DNA of 44,449 nt, from positions 1 to 44,449 of IMG/VR virus record IMGVR_UViG_3300042923_000656; one strand, given 5' to 3'. Origin of the DNA: a virus. The notes under the pieces were generated by a model. It had not been told where the DNA came from. It saw only the letters and a list, made by a program, of their open reading frames with translations, and made no database searches. Made by a program: the position numbers and the translations under genes. Shown here piece after piece: positions 32,844 to 39,420 of this stretch; the first letter of the stretch is position 1; each line of letters starts with the position of its first letter.

Positions 32844-33094
32844 TCTTTCATTGCCTCCTTCAGTAAATCAGCTATACATTCGGGACACATATGTACTCCA
32901 TTTTTCTCAACTAGTCCATCCTCCGTGGATCCACAGCATACACACTGCAACCTAGCCGGCTCTATGCACAAAACTCCATTTTTAAGATAAATATCTACCG
33001 GATCCTTTTCACTAATTCTTAATGACTTTCTAAATTCTTTTGGTATAACTACTCTTCCTAATTCATCAATATTTCTAACGATTCCTTTAATCAT
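32840..33094 (-). CDS. AbrB-like DNA-binding protein with zinc ribbon
   Basis: 84 residues. Residues 1-50 are a SpoVT/AbrB swapped-hairpin domain: GIVRNIDELGRVVIPKEFRK and DPVDIYLKNGVLCIEP, almost a textbook match. A zinc ribbon follows (CVCCG at ~50-54, CPECI at ~74). AbrB domains bind DNA as dimers; this protein could regulate phage or host genes during early infection. It is in the early operon and so is probably made on induction. Confidence 0.9.
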   Translation of the reverse strand: MIKGIVRNIDELGRVVIPKEFRKSLRISEKDPVDIYLKNGVLCIEPARLQCVCCGSTEDGLVEKNGVHMCPECIADLLKEAMKE

Positions 33095-33096
33095 TA

Positions 33097-33639
33097 TTAT
33101 TTTTCCCCCTTTACAATGAATAGTTTACTGACATCAATAGTGGTCACAAGAGTGGTACACTCTTCTTTCTTGATTTCAATTTCTGAAATATCAAACCCAA
33201 GATTTTCAATGATTTTAAGACTATCTTTAGCATTGTTAGCATTGCATACAGCTATAAGGCCGTCGTACTCTCTTTCACAGTCTTTTGTTTTTTTACTATA
33301 TGAATCTTCGATTTTTAGTGCTTCTACGATATCTATGTAATTATCACGAAGCTGGCTTATTGATAATTTATTAATTAATTCGTTGAAGCTATTTGCAGGA
33401 GATCTATAATTTCTCAGGAATGAAGCAATTCCTAGATTAGTTATAGTTTCAACTAACTTGTCATATTCAACACCTGCAGCCACCACTTTTGCCCTAATGT
33501 CTGCAAACTTTTCACTATAAGCTTCGAAAAACAAATCTTTAGCAACTTCTTGTTTCTGTTGGCTTTCTTCTATTAATCTCCTAATAGATTCTTCCTTTTT
33601 CCTCTCCAGGAACCTTTTAATCTCAATTTTATTTGCCAC
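33097..33639 (-). CDS. Helical phage protein of unknown function (180 residues)
   Basis: 180 residues with a long charged N-terminal coiled coil (IEIKRFLERKKEESIRRLIE), a mid-section with NYRSPANSFNELINKLSISQ, and a C-terminal alpha-beta part (AKDSLKIIENLGFDISEIEI). No catalytic signature or membrane span. It lies between the small N-terminal early genes and the AbrB-like gene. I recognise no family. Confidence 0.65.
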   Translation of the reverse strand: MANKIEIKRFLERKKEESIRRLIEESQQKQEVAKDLFFEAYSEKFADIRAKVVAAGVEYDKLVETITNLGIASFLRNYRSPANSFNELINKLSISQLRDNYIDIVEALKIEDSYSKKTKDCEREYDGLIAVCNANNAKDSLKIIENLGFDISEIEIKKEECTTLVTTIDVSKLFIVKGEK

Positions 33640-33685
33640 TTTACATCCTCCTGTTTCTGCCCTATAATAAGGCTATGGTTATTTT

Positions 33686-33988
33686 TTATTTGCTCGACTT
33701 ATTCGCAGTAAGCCGGGCTTTTTTCTTTTCTTCTTTTAGATAATTAATTTTGTTCTCAATTCGCTCGATATCTTCTTTGATTCTCTCCGAATCCTTCGGT
33801 TCAAGTAGTTCAAACTCATCCAAAGTGATATAAATACCTACAGCTTTATTTAGTGTATTAGCAGCAGCATTCAATACCTTGTATGTACTATCTACATTTA
33901 TTAAATTTGCCTGGCAACATAATGTCTGTATCCACTTCCTCTGCCTGATTACTGCCTGTTTATCCACAGTTAAAACAATTTGATTCAC
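33686..33988 (-). CDS. Small helical phage protein (100 residues)
   Basis: I take the GTG at 33988, 7 bases after AGGAGG, giving VNQIVLTVDKQAVIRQ and 100 residues; an upstream ATG lacks a ribosome site. The middle (YKVLNAAANTLNKAVGIYIT) is helical, and the C-terminus (SERIKEDIERIENKINYL, then Lys-rich) is a basic coiled coil. Overlaps the preceding small ORF by 29 bases. Function unknown. Confidence 0.6.
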   Translation of the reverse strand: MNQIVLTVDKQAVIRQRKWIQTLCCQANLINVDSTYKVLNAAANTLNKAVGIYITLDEFELLEPKDSERIKEDIERIENKINYLKEEKKKARLTANKSSK

Positions 33989-34109
33989 TTTGCCTCCTCC
34001 TTTCTTTTTCTTTTCCAGGCACACCACGGGCACTCATACCCGGCTTTTGGTATCCGCTGCAGGATGCAACGTTCCAATACCTCCCGCAGGTCTTACATAA
34101 GGATTTCAT
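33960..34109 (-). CDS. Very small Cys-containing ORF (49 residues)
   Basis: The ATG overlaps the previous stop in CTATGA, a classic coupling signal. The chain starts MKSLCKTCGRYW and ends SNCFNCG, so two Cys pairs could bind zinc. It has a long basic middle. Overlap with the next gene is 29 bases, hence only moderate confidence that it is translated. Confidence 0.5.
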   Translation of the reverse strand: MKSLCKTCGRYWNVASCSGYQKPGMSARGVPGKEKERRRQSESNCFNCG

Positions 34110-34276
34110 AGCGCTGCCCCAATCCAATTATCTAAATCAGCTTCGTATGCCCATTCTTCGCAGCCATCATCCCACCGGATACCATAAATTCCATCATCCT
34201 CTTCCAGGACCTCAAATGTGTGTATCCCGCCACTTAATAATACGGTGTAGGTTTGTCCTACTATGTATTTCGCCAC
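34106..34276 (-). CDS. Small phage protein (56 residues), SH3-like pattern
   Basis: The GTG start follows GGGAGG by 6 bases. The sequence (MAKYIVGQTYTVLLSGGIHT, FEVLEEDDGIYGIRWDDG) is strand-rich with Trp and acidic residues, like short SH3-type phage proteins. It ends in an ATGA overlap with the next ORF and begins 2 bases after the previous stop, consistent with real coding. Function unknown. Confidence 0.6.
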   Translation of the reverse strand: MAKYIVGQTYTVLLSGGIHTFEVLEEDDGIYGIRWDDGCEEWAYEADLDNWIGAAL

Positions 34277-34278
34277 GG

Positions 34279-34389
34279 TTAATCCTCCCTTCTGAATGCT
34301 ACTACTTGTCCATTCTCAATTACTGTTACTCTGCCTTTTTTCTCATACATATCCAGGCAGTCTTGGATTGTAATGGTTTCGCTATTCAC
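34279..34389 (-). CDS. Tiny ORF (36 residues) in the early operon
   Basis: A GTG with GGGGAGGG upstream starts inside the last codons of the previous gene and opens MNSETITIQDCLDMYEKKGR ending in FRRED. Ribosome site, spacing and operon continuity support translation. No function is evident. Confidence 0.5.
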   Translation of the reverse strand: MNSETITIQDCLDMYEKKGRVTVIENGQVVAFRRED

Positions 34390-34597
34390 AGACTTGTCCC
34401 TCCCCTCCTTGATCTTTATTGCAATGATTTAGTTGTTCTGCTACTATTTGTGCAGCCTCCCTGTTATTGGTCCATCCACCAGCATATTCTCTATTGCCGG
34501 AGTGATCTACTTCGTTAATATCTCTAATACGGTAGGCCGCATACACCTTCTCTCCACCAATTAGATTTGATGTAACTTTCCATTCACTATAATTCAA
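34382..34597 (-). CDS. Small phage protein of unknown function (71 residues)
   Basis: A TTG start lies 8 bases after GGGAGG. The pattern EWKVTSNLIGGEKVYAAYRI, DHSGNREYAGGWTNNREAA recurs in Lachnospiraceae and clostridial prophages as a small conserved protein with no assigned function. The chain ends in an acidic Gly-rich tail. Confidence 0.65.
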   Translation of the reverse strand: MNYSEWKVTSNLIGGEKVYAAYRIRDINEVDHSGNREYAGGWTNNREAAQIVAEQLNHCNKDQGGEGQVCE

Positions 34598-34620
34598 TAG
34601 CTTGTCCTCCCTTCTACCGC

Positions 34621-34767
34621 CTAAGCGGTTTTATCCTGTTTCCGCTCTGCTCGAAAATCAGTTAAAATCTTCTTTGCATATTCCTTCGAACTCATACCAG
34701 TATAGGCTTGTATCATTTTTTCCATGCTTTCTCTTTCTTTTATCTTGAATGAAGCTGATTCAGCCAT
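34621..34767 (-). CDS. Small helical early protein (48 residues)
   Basis: ATG after AAGGAG; MAESASFKIKERESMEKM then YTGMSSKEYAKKILTDF. A short helical protein, basic at the end. It shares the gene-to-gene spacing of its neighbours (12 bp to the next upstream gene). No recognisable family. Confidence 0.6.
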   Translation of the reverse strand: MAESASFKIKERESMEKMIQAYTGMSSKEYAKKILTDFRAERKQDKTA

Positions 34768-34779
34768 ATCAATTCTCCT

Positions 34780-34974
34780 TTACTCTTCGCTTTCATATGT
34801 AATATTTTCATAGGCAAACTCAACCATTTTAGAAACTATACTTCTTAGTGATTCTCCTGTCTCATCTGCTACTTCCAATACCTTGTTGTAGCTCTCAGCA
34901 TTGATTTTAATTACTACTTGTCCGGTTGGTTCAATCGCCGGACGTTTCTTTCTTTTAAATACTAGCTCTGACAT
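34780..34974 (-). CDS. Small ribbon-helix-helix-like protein (64 residues)
   Basis: The ATG at 34974 follows AGGAGGTGAT; a GTG at 34983 lies inside that ribosome site and is rejected. A basic N-terminus (MSELVFKRKKRPAIEPTG) leads to QVVIKINAESYNKVLEVADE and SLRSIVSKMVEFAYEN, the strand-helix-helix pattern of Arc-type DNA-binding proteins. Second gene of the early operon, so likely a lytic regulator. Moderate confidence in the fold. Confidence 0.7.
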   Translation of the reverse strand: MSELVFKRKKRPAIEPTGQVVIKINAESYNKVLEVADETGESLRSIVSKMVEFAYENITYESEE

Positions 34975-35021
34975 GAATATCACCTCCTATCCTGTTTTGG
35001 TTTGTGCCTAGCCCCTAAGGA

Positions 35022-35177
35022 CTAGGCCGTTTGTTTTTCTAACATTTGCTTATCTCTTAATGCTCCTGCGTATACAAGGATGATTTTCCTTGATTCTTCA
35101 TCAAGGGATTCAAAGATGTTTACAATCTCTTTGCCTTCCTGCAGGTCTTTTTCAGTTAAGTGATTATACTTTTGCAT
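35022..35177 (-). CDS. Small early protein (51 residues), first gene of the leftward operon
   Basis: ATG at 35177 after AGGAG opens MQKYNHLTEKDLQEGKEIVN, then SLDEESRKIILVYAGALRDK. It is the first coding unit after the leftward promoter, the place of Cro-like or small helical regulators. The pattern resembles short phage proteins usually found next to CI-like repressors, without a clear helix-turn-helix. A GCCTAG/CTAGGC hairpin (35006-35027) overlaps its end but has no U-tract on this strand. Confidence 0.6.
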   Translation of the reverse strand: MQKYNHLTEKDLQEGKEIVNIFESLDEESRKIILVYAGALRDKQMLEKQTA

Positions 35178-35225
35178 ATTATTTGCTCCTTTCTTGTGCG
35201 GCTAAATTTATTTGACTGTGGCTAT

Positions 35226-35254
35226 ATTGTATTCCCCATTGTCTATTTTGTCAA
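35226..35254 (-). promoter_or_regulatory. Leftward early promoter
   Basis: On the minus strand TTGACA, a 17-base spacer and TACAAT form a near-consensus sigma-A promoter. Operator O1 (35231-35243) lies inside the spacer and touches the -10 box, so repressor binding should block polymerase. Confidence 0.85.
35231..35243 (-). promoter_or_regulatory. Operator O1 of the lysogeny repressor
   Basis: On the minus strand this 13-mer is GACAATGGGGAAT. It matches O2 at 11 of 13 bases in opposite orientation and is placed at the same point relative to its promoter. Two matched sites in two divergent promoters are best explained as repressor operators. Confidence 0.7.
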
Positions 35255-35272
35255 TACTATTATAGAAATTAT

Positions 35273-35301
35273 TTGACTAAGGGGAATTTTTGTGTTATAT
35301 T
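35273..35301 (+). promoter_or_regulatory. Rightward (repressor) promoter
   Basis: TTGACT, a 17-base spacer and TATATT on the plus strand, divergent from the early promoter. Transcription should begin near 35307, a few bases before the AAAGGCGG ribosome site of the repressor gene. Confidence 0.82.
35276..35288 (+). promoter_or_regulatory. Operator O2 of the lysogeny repressor
   Basis: GACTAAGGGGAAT on the plus strand, inverted relative to O1. It overlaps the -35 edge and spacer of the repressor promoter, consistent with autoregulation. A weaker relative starts at 35214 (7 of 13 bases) and may be chance. Confidence 0.7.
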
Positions 35302-35325
35302 GAGTTTATGAAAGGCGGTGATAAT

Positions 35326-35694
35326 TTGAATGAGAGATTAAAGTCGTTAAGAAAAGTGTTAAATCTAAGTCAAGAAGACTTCGGAAAGAAAGTTGGAGTT
35401 TCAAATACTGCAATTTCAAAATTAGAAAAAGCTGAACGAAATGTTACAGATCAAATGATTCTCTCTATATGCAGAGAATTTGATGTCAATGAAGAATGGC
35501 TCCGAACTGGAGAAGGAAAAATGTTCTTGCAAATCCCTGTCGAAGATGAATACTTCAAGGCAGCTACAGAGATTTCTAAGAGCAATGATAAATTAGCTAT
35601 GCAAGCAGTAATTGAATATTGGAAATTAGATGAAGATAGCAAAAAACTGTTAAGAAATTTTATAATACATATTGCAGAAAAAAGTAAAGAGTAG
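35326..35694 (+). CDS. CI-like lysogeny repressor (helix-turn-helix)
   Basis: I choose the TTG at 35326, 5 bases after AAAGGCGGTG; the predicted transcript starts near 35307, so upstream start codons are excluded or lack a ribosome site. 122 residues. Residues ~1-60 are a HTH_XRE domain (RLKSLRKVLNLSQEDFGKKV, GVSNTAISKLEKAERNV), and the C-terminus is helical (MQAVIEYWKLDEDSKKLLRN). There is no LexA/CI-like peptidase domain, so induction cannot be RecA-stimulated self-cleavage; another factor must inactivate it. It faces the early operon across two matched operators. Confidence 0.9.
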   Translation: MNERLKSLRKVLNLSQEDFGKKVGVSNTAISKLEKAERNVTDQMILSICREFDVNEEWLRTGEGKMFLQIPVEDEYFKAATEISKSNDKLAMQAVIEYWKLDEDSKKLLRNFIIHIAEKSKE

Positions 35695-35708
35695 GCTCTC
35701 ACCTACTC
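35676..35708 (-). terminator. Terminator between repressor and the convergent small ORF
   Basis: GAGTAGG-TGAGAG-CCTACTC on the minus strand, followed by TTTACTTTTTT. It would end the leftward transcript from the LexA-box promoter just inside the repressor 3' end. On the plus strand the same hairpin stands at the repressor stop but lacks a U-tract. Confidence 0.65.
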
Positions 35709-35720
35709 CACTTATAAAAA

Positions 35721-35828
35721 CTAGTTCAGAAAAGTTTTTATTACAGTATAGATTTTAGACAAGATGGAAACATCATTTATCTTATCTAACAATTTAATAA
35801 TTGTATCCTTGTATTCATCTGCGTTCAA
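35721..35828 (-). CDS. Tiny ORF (35 residues) under a LexA-box promoter, candidate induction factor
   Basis: A TTG start lies 8 bases after GGAGGG and opens MNADEYKDTIIKLLDKINDV and then SILSKIYTVIKTFLN. It is one amphipathic helical peptide, similar to small ORFs found beside repressors in clostridial prophages. Its promoter contains a LexA box, its transcript ends at a terminator abutting the repressor gene, and it converges on that gene. Because the repressor has no self-cleavage domain, a SOS-made antirepressor peptide is an attractive inference. No direct evidence for interaction. Confidence 0.6.
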   Translation of the reverse strand: MNADEYKDTIIKLLDKINDVSILSKIYTVIKTFLN

Positions 35829-35877
35829 TATGTACTCCCTCCATTACAAACACACGTTCTAAAGTAGTGATAAATAA

Positions 35878-35906
35878 ATTATAGAACATCTGTTCTGTTT
35901 TTACAA
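35878..35906 (-). promoter_or_regulatory. SOS-type promoter with embedded LexA box
   Basis: The minus strand reads TTGTAA, a 17-base spacer and TATAAT. The spacer starts and ends such that GAACAGATGTTC (35884-35895) directly follows the -10 side; this fits the Gram-positive LexA/DinR consensus GAAC-N4-GTTC. LexA would occlude the promoter until DNA damage. Confidence 0.75.
35884..35895. promoter_or_regulatory. LexA (DinR) box
   Basis: GAACATCTGTTC on the plus strand is a perfect GAAC-N4-GTTC dyad, the core bound by Firmicute LexA. It lies inside a sigma-A promoter spacer. Confidence 0.72.
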
Positions 35907-35946
35907 GTGATATTTGTAACTTTTGGTAGTATTTTTTATCTTCCTT

Positions 35947-35955
35947 TGATATAAT
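35947..35955 (+). promoter_or_regulatory. Extended -10 promoter of the 293-residue membrane protein gene
   Basis: TGATATAAT is a perfect extended -10 (TGnTATAAT); no good -35 is seen at 17 bp, which is usual for extended -10 promoters. The GGGGG ribosome site and ATG follow about 30 bp later. Confidence 0.55.
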
Positions 35956-35991
35956 GGTAAATGATGTAAACCATAAATAAGGGGGATTAAT

Positions 35992-36873
35992 ATGAAATTT
36001 ATAGTTAAAGTATTTCTAATTATTTTTTTTGTTTATTGGGAGTTTGGATTTTTATTAAATATATCTAAATATAAAAATACTTCTTCAGTAATTACTGCAG
36101 TAATATTAGTGATTCTACCAATTTTAATTTATAAGCTCTTAAAACGCAGAAATTCCTCTATCAATGACAAAAAATATACCATAAAAATGATAAACTATAT
36201 AAATAAGCACAATGACGAGATGGAGCTTATACCTTCTGGTGATAGCAGCTATTTAAATACATTATTGCCTGATGGAAAAACGATTAAGCAAGCGCAAATC
36301 GATGGCTTTAAGGAAAGTATTATTTACAAGAAAAACAGCGCCAATCCTAAATTTCATAGAACAGAAGATGATGATGATGAATTATCCAGTTGTTTTTATC
36401 ATAAGTTTCAAAAAACAATCTCACTTGCCGAAGATAAGCTATTTAAGTTAGCAAATTCTATATCGTCTGATAATTTAGATGAAGAAGTCATAAGAACAAA
36501 AAAAACTATTGCTCATTATGAACAATTCAGAGAGTTCTGTTATTCCCATGGCAAAGGAGGTCAGATATATTTTGATGATATGTGGGAGCACTGTCATAAT
36601 TCGAAGAACCCTGATTTTAGCTATATAGAGTACTTTGAAAATCATCTTGATAAACTGGAAATGAGAAGATTAAATATTGATGAACATGCAATAATAAGGT
36701 CAAAATTAATAGAGTTTATTAAGGCTAATGATGGTATAAAGCAAAGCAATATATACAAAGAATTCGAGCCAGATTATAAACACATCATCCGTTCTGTATT
36801 AATGGACTTAGAGAAATATGGAATAATAACAAGAGTTAAAAAAGGCAACACGTATGAGTTACATATAAAATAA
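35992..36873 (+). CDS. Membrane-anchored protein with C-terminal winged-helix-like domain, lysogeny region
   Basis: 293 residues. Two hydrophobic helices (~3-22, ~29-48) anchor the N-terminus. A soluble middle follows (acidic patch TEDDDDELSSC, then FREFCYSHGKGGQIYFDDMW). The last ~62 residues (IIRSKLIEFIKANDGIKQSN, FEPDYKHIIRSVLMDLEKYG, ITRVKKGNTYEL) look like a winged helix. It has its own extended -10 promoter and a terminator after its stop. A gene expressed between repressor and integrase is probably on in the lysogen. I recognise no named family; a superinfection or immunity role is speculative. Confidence 0.7.
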   Translation: MKFIVKVFLIIFFVYWEFGFLLNISKYKNTSSVITAVILVILPILIYKLLKRRNSSINDKKYTIKMINYINKHNDEMELIPSGDSSYLNTLLPDGKTIKQAQIDGFKESIIYKKNSANPKFHRTEDDDDELSSCFYHKFQKTISLAEDKLFKLANSISSDNLDEEVIRTKKTIAHYEQFREFCYSHGKGGQIYFDDMWEHCHNSKNPDFSYIEYFENHLDKLEMRRLNIDEHAIIRSKLIEFIKANDGIKQSNIYKEFEPDYKHIIRSVLMDLEKYGIITRVKKGNTYELHIK

Positions 36874-36905
36874 AAAACCGCCCCTACTTGCAATAGGAAC
36901 GGTTT
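36870..36905 (-). terminator. Terminator-like hairpin after the membrane protein gene
   Basis: The hairpin pairs AAACCG with CGGTTT and CCTA with TAGG. On the minus strand it is followed by TTTTTTATTTT, so it is strong for leftward RNA and weaker rightward. It can shield the repressor region from leftward transcription. Confidence 0.6.
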
Positions 36906-36916
36906 GCCGATACATA

Positions 36917-37010
36917 TAAACTAGAGCCTAGCCTATATAATATCTCGCACACAGGCATATTATATCACACCTGGAATTGCCTAACAATACCAAACATACG
37001 CTCTAGTTTA
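36917..37010. other. Nested inverted repeats upstream of the integrase (candidate attP or regulatory site)
   Basis: A perfect 11-bp inverted repeat, TAAACTAGAGC (36917-36927) and GCTCTAGTTTA (37000-37010), encloses 72 bp. Inside are ATATAATAT (36935-36943) with ATATTATAT (36957-36965) and GCCT with AGGC. There is no ORF in this 184-bp gap. Large serine integrases use short attP sites next to int, upstream in some phages. An RNA structure or regulator site is equally possible. Confidence 0.35.
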
Positions 37011-37057
37011 TTAATTAGGGCTATTTTTCTGCACATTTTCAGAAAGGAATAATTAAT

Positions 37058-38635
37058 ATGTTAAGGGCTTCAATATATGCTAGATATAGTTCGGATAATC
37101 AAAGAGAAGAATCGATAGAGGCTCAAACAAGAGCAATATCTGAATATGCAAATAATAATAATTATAGAATAGTTAAAACTTATGTTGATGAGGCATTTTC
37201 CGCCAAAACAGATAACAGACCTCAGTTCTTGCAGATGATATCCGATGCTAAGAACCGCTTGTTTGACGTTGTTATTTGCCATAAATTAGATCGTTTTGCC
37301 CGAAATAGATATGATTCTGCCTTTTATAAAAGAATACTCAAAGAAAATGGAATTAGACTTATTTCCGTCCTTGAAAACTTTGACGATAGTCCTGAATCAA
37401 TAATATTAGAATCTGTCCTGGAAGGGATGGCTGAATACTACTCTGCTAACCTTGCCAGAGAAGTAATGAAGGGATTAAAAGAAAATGCTCTGCAATGTAA
37501 ACACACTGGTGGTAAACCAGCTTTTGGTTATGATGTAGATAAAGACAAAAATTATATTATTAACAAACATGAGGCCAAGGCAGTATTAGAAATATTTGAA
37601 ATGGTAAATAGCTTCCATAGCGTAGGTGAAATAATATCATGGTTAGATTCTAATGGATACAGAACAAAATATGGCACTCAATTTACAGCAGGATCCATTA
37701 ATGCAATAGTACGAAATGAAAAGTATAAAGGTGTATATGTATACGGAAAAAATAAACGTATACAACAAAACGGTATTTTAAAAAATGTTACTGGAGATGA
37801 TATAGTGAGAATTGAAGATGGTATCCCAAGAATAATATCAGATAGTGAATGGGATAATGCTAATAAAATATACAATGAAAGACAACATAAAGCAGGCGGG
37901 CAGGCAAAAGCCAAAGAAGTGTATCTTCTGTCAGGTGTAATTCAGTGTGGACTTTGCGGCGGATCCATGTGTGGTAATAAAATTAAGTCTGGTAGAAATA
38001 AGTCACTAAGAATTACCTATAAATGCAATACCAGGAAAGCAAAAAAAACTTGCGATGCTAAAGACATAAGGAAGGACCTTATTGAAAGTATAATTATTGA
38101 TGAACTAGAAACTACAATTTCAGAAGACGGAATTAATAAATTAGTTGATTTTATTATGGAACAAATGAATGAAATGTCAAAGGAGATACCTGGAGAGATT
38201 AATGATTTAGAAAAGAGGTTGGCAATCAGTAATAAACAGATTGATTCCATGGTCAATGCTATTATGAATGGTTTATTTTCTGATGCAGTTAAGGAAAAAT
38301 TAGAATATTTAGAACTAGAAAAACGGGACTTACTGGATAGACTAAAATATCTAAAAATTAATAATGATTTAGCTAATGCTCCAAGTAAAGAAAAAGTAAA
38401 AGAGATTCTGAGAATGGATATGAATATAAAAAATAAAAGCCTCAATGATCAGCAAAGAATCATTAAGACTTATATTAAAAAAGTTGTTGTGTATCCAACC
38501 TACGTCGAGATTTACTCGGAAGTGGATACTAAAAGTGGAGCTGAACCGAACAACTTATTACCCCTGTCCATTTCCGTATATAGAAGAAGTGATTTAACAT
38601 TGATAAACTTCTATCTATTAAAACAGGTAGCTTAA
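37058..38635 (+). CDS. int: Large serine recombinase (phage integrase)
   Basis: 525 residues. The N-terminal resolvase domain (~1-145) has IYARYSSDNQREESIEAQTR with nucleophile Ser at 11 or 12, and HKLDRFARNRYD with the catalytic Arg pair. The recombinase domain follows (~150-250, GGKPAFGYDVD). A zinc ribbon lies at ~297-332 (CGLCGGSMCG ... YKCNTRKAKKTC). A coiled coil (~370-440) and short C-terminal region complete a typical large serine integrase. It joins attP to attB in one direction without Xis, unless a directionality factor is supplied. Integration site unknown. Confidence 0.97.
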   Translation: MLRASIYARYSSDNQREESIEAQTRAISEYANNNNYRIVKTYVDEAFSAKTDNRPQFLQMISDAKNRLFDVVICHKLDRFARNRYDSAFYKRILKENGIRLISVLENFDDSPESIILESVLEGMAEYYSANLAREVMKGLKENALQCKHTGGKPAFGYDVDKDKNYIINKHEAKAVLEIFEMVNSFHSVGEIISWLDSNGYRTKYGTQFTAGSINAIVRNEKYKGVYVYGKNKRIQQNGILKNVTGDDIVRIEDGIPRIISDSEWDNANKIYNERQHKAGGQAKAKEVYLLSGVIQCGLCGGSMCGNKIKSGRNKSLRITYKCNTRKAKKTCDAKDIRKDLIESIIIDELETTISEDGINKLVDFIMEQMNEMSKEIPGEINDLEKRLAISNKQIDSMVNAIMNGLFSDAVKEKLEYLELEKRDLLDRLKYLKINNDLANAPSKEKVKEILRMDMNIKNKSLNDQQRIIKTYIKKVVVYPTYVEIYSEVDTKSGAEPNNLLPLSISVYRRSDLTLINFYLLKQVA

Positions 38636-38639
38636 AATG

Positions 38640-38700
38640 AAGCCCCGGTCACAATAAACTAGTCCATAAACATTGGACAGTTTAATAAGACCGGGGCTTT
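38640..38700. terminator. Bidirectional terminator at the integrase 3' end; alternative attP position
   Basis: AAGCCCCGGTC (38640-38650) pairs perfectly with GACCGGGGCTT (38689-38699), followed by TTTATTATTTTTTT on the plus strand. An inner dyad AAACTAGTCCA / TGGACAGTTT is imperfect. An attP here would give the usual prophage order (int at one end, lysis genes at the other), so this is a second attP candidate. Confidence 0.75.
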
Positions 38701-38790
38701 TATTATTTTTTTGTCCGCTACGATAAACACATCATACCCCAAGGATTTTAACCTGGCCCTAACAGTTATGGCATTATCATTGATATTATA
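38700..38790 (-). pseudogene. Remnant of a second amidase 3' end (SPOR tail)
   Basis: Reverse translation gives DNAITVRARLKSLGYDVFIV, which aligns with DNAIAARTRLKSLGYDAIII at the end of the live amidase gene (codons ending at 40152). Only about 30 codons remain; there is no start and the upstream part is missing. DNA similarity is roughly three quarters by eye, so it is a diverged relative, not a fresh copy. It is the scar of an older amidase gene, left when the intact one and the cassette between were acquired or exchanged. Confidence 0.8.
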
Positions 38791-38825
38791 GTGAAAGTAT
38801 TATTTATAATCTAAATTTTAAATTA

Positions 38826-39404
38826 TCACTTTTCTTTATCATAACCATGCACTGTTTCACTATAAGCCTGCATTAATTCAACAATTTTTAAAGTAGCTAC
38901 ATCTTCTTCTTTATTAAATAAATATTCTGCAACTATCTTAGGAAGAATAATTATTGAGGCAAGCGTTTGTGTTATTGCCGCTAATATACTTGATATAAAT
39001 GCCAATGTATTGTTTGAGTTAACTAATATTACTACAAGTATTGGGGTAGCTGTCACTATGATAAAAATTCCCATGATAATCCAAAAGAAGATATTTTTTA
39101 AAAAGAGTTTTTGTTTAATTGTACTATTTTGATTAACAACAAAATTAGTTATAAAATCTATAATTTGGTTATCTACTCGTTTATATGACTCCCTCGCATG
39201 CTTAATGCTATTTTGTCCATCTGTTGGTAAAGAAAAGTCGTCCACAGTAGCATTGTCCCATGTTATACCATCATCTGGCGCATCGTACCAAGGAAGAGCG
39301 TCATCCGATAAATTGTAGTCAATAGGTATTGCAGAATCTTTCCGGTTTAAATTATTATCTTCATTAATAAATTCAATATTTCTTTTATCCTTTGAATCAG
39401 TCAT
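38826..39404 (-). CDS. Two-helix membrane protein, partner of the ImmA-like gene
   Basis: 192 residues. An acidic, Asp-rich N-terminus (~1-60), then a soluble helix (SYKRVDNQIIDFITNFVVNQ), two membrane helices (~107-128 NIFFWIIMGIFIIVTATPIL and ~133-155) and a short tail (PKIVAEYLFNKEEDVATLKI). ATG after AGGGGAGGAG, 16 bp from the ImmA-like stop, so one transcript. The look of a two-TM effector with a cytosolic sensor pair suggests defence or superinfection exclusion, but I recognise no named family. Located outside the lytic operon, in the accessory slot between lysis genes and integrase. Confidence 0.68.
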   Translation of the reverse strand: MTDSKDKRNIEFINEDNNLNRKDSAIPIDYNLSDDALPWYDAPDDGITWDNATVDDFSLPTDGQNSIKHARESYKRVDNQIIDFITNFVVNQNSTIKQKLFLKNIFFWIIMGIFIIVTATPILVVILVNSNNTLAFISSILAAITQTLASIIILPKIVAEYLFNKEEDVATLKIVELMQAYSETVHGYDKEK

Positions 39405-39420
39405 AGACAGCTCCTCCCCT

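Noticed and set aside
35006-35027. GCCTAGCC-CTAA-GGACTAGGC hairpin as terminator of the early operon
   Set aside because: No U-tract on the minus strand, and genes continue at once with good ribosome sites. On the plus strand it is followed by a T-rich stretch but no rightward transcript reaches it.
35214-35226. Third repressor operator downstream of the early promoter
   Set aside because: Only 7 of 13 bases match the two clear operators; too weak to list as a feature.
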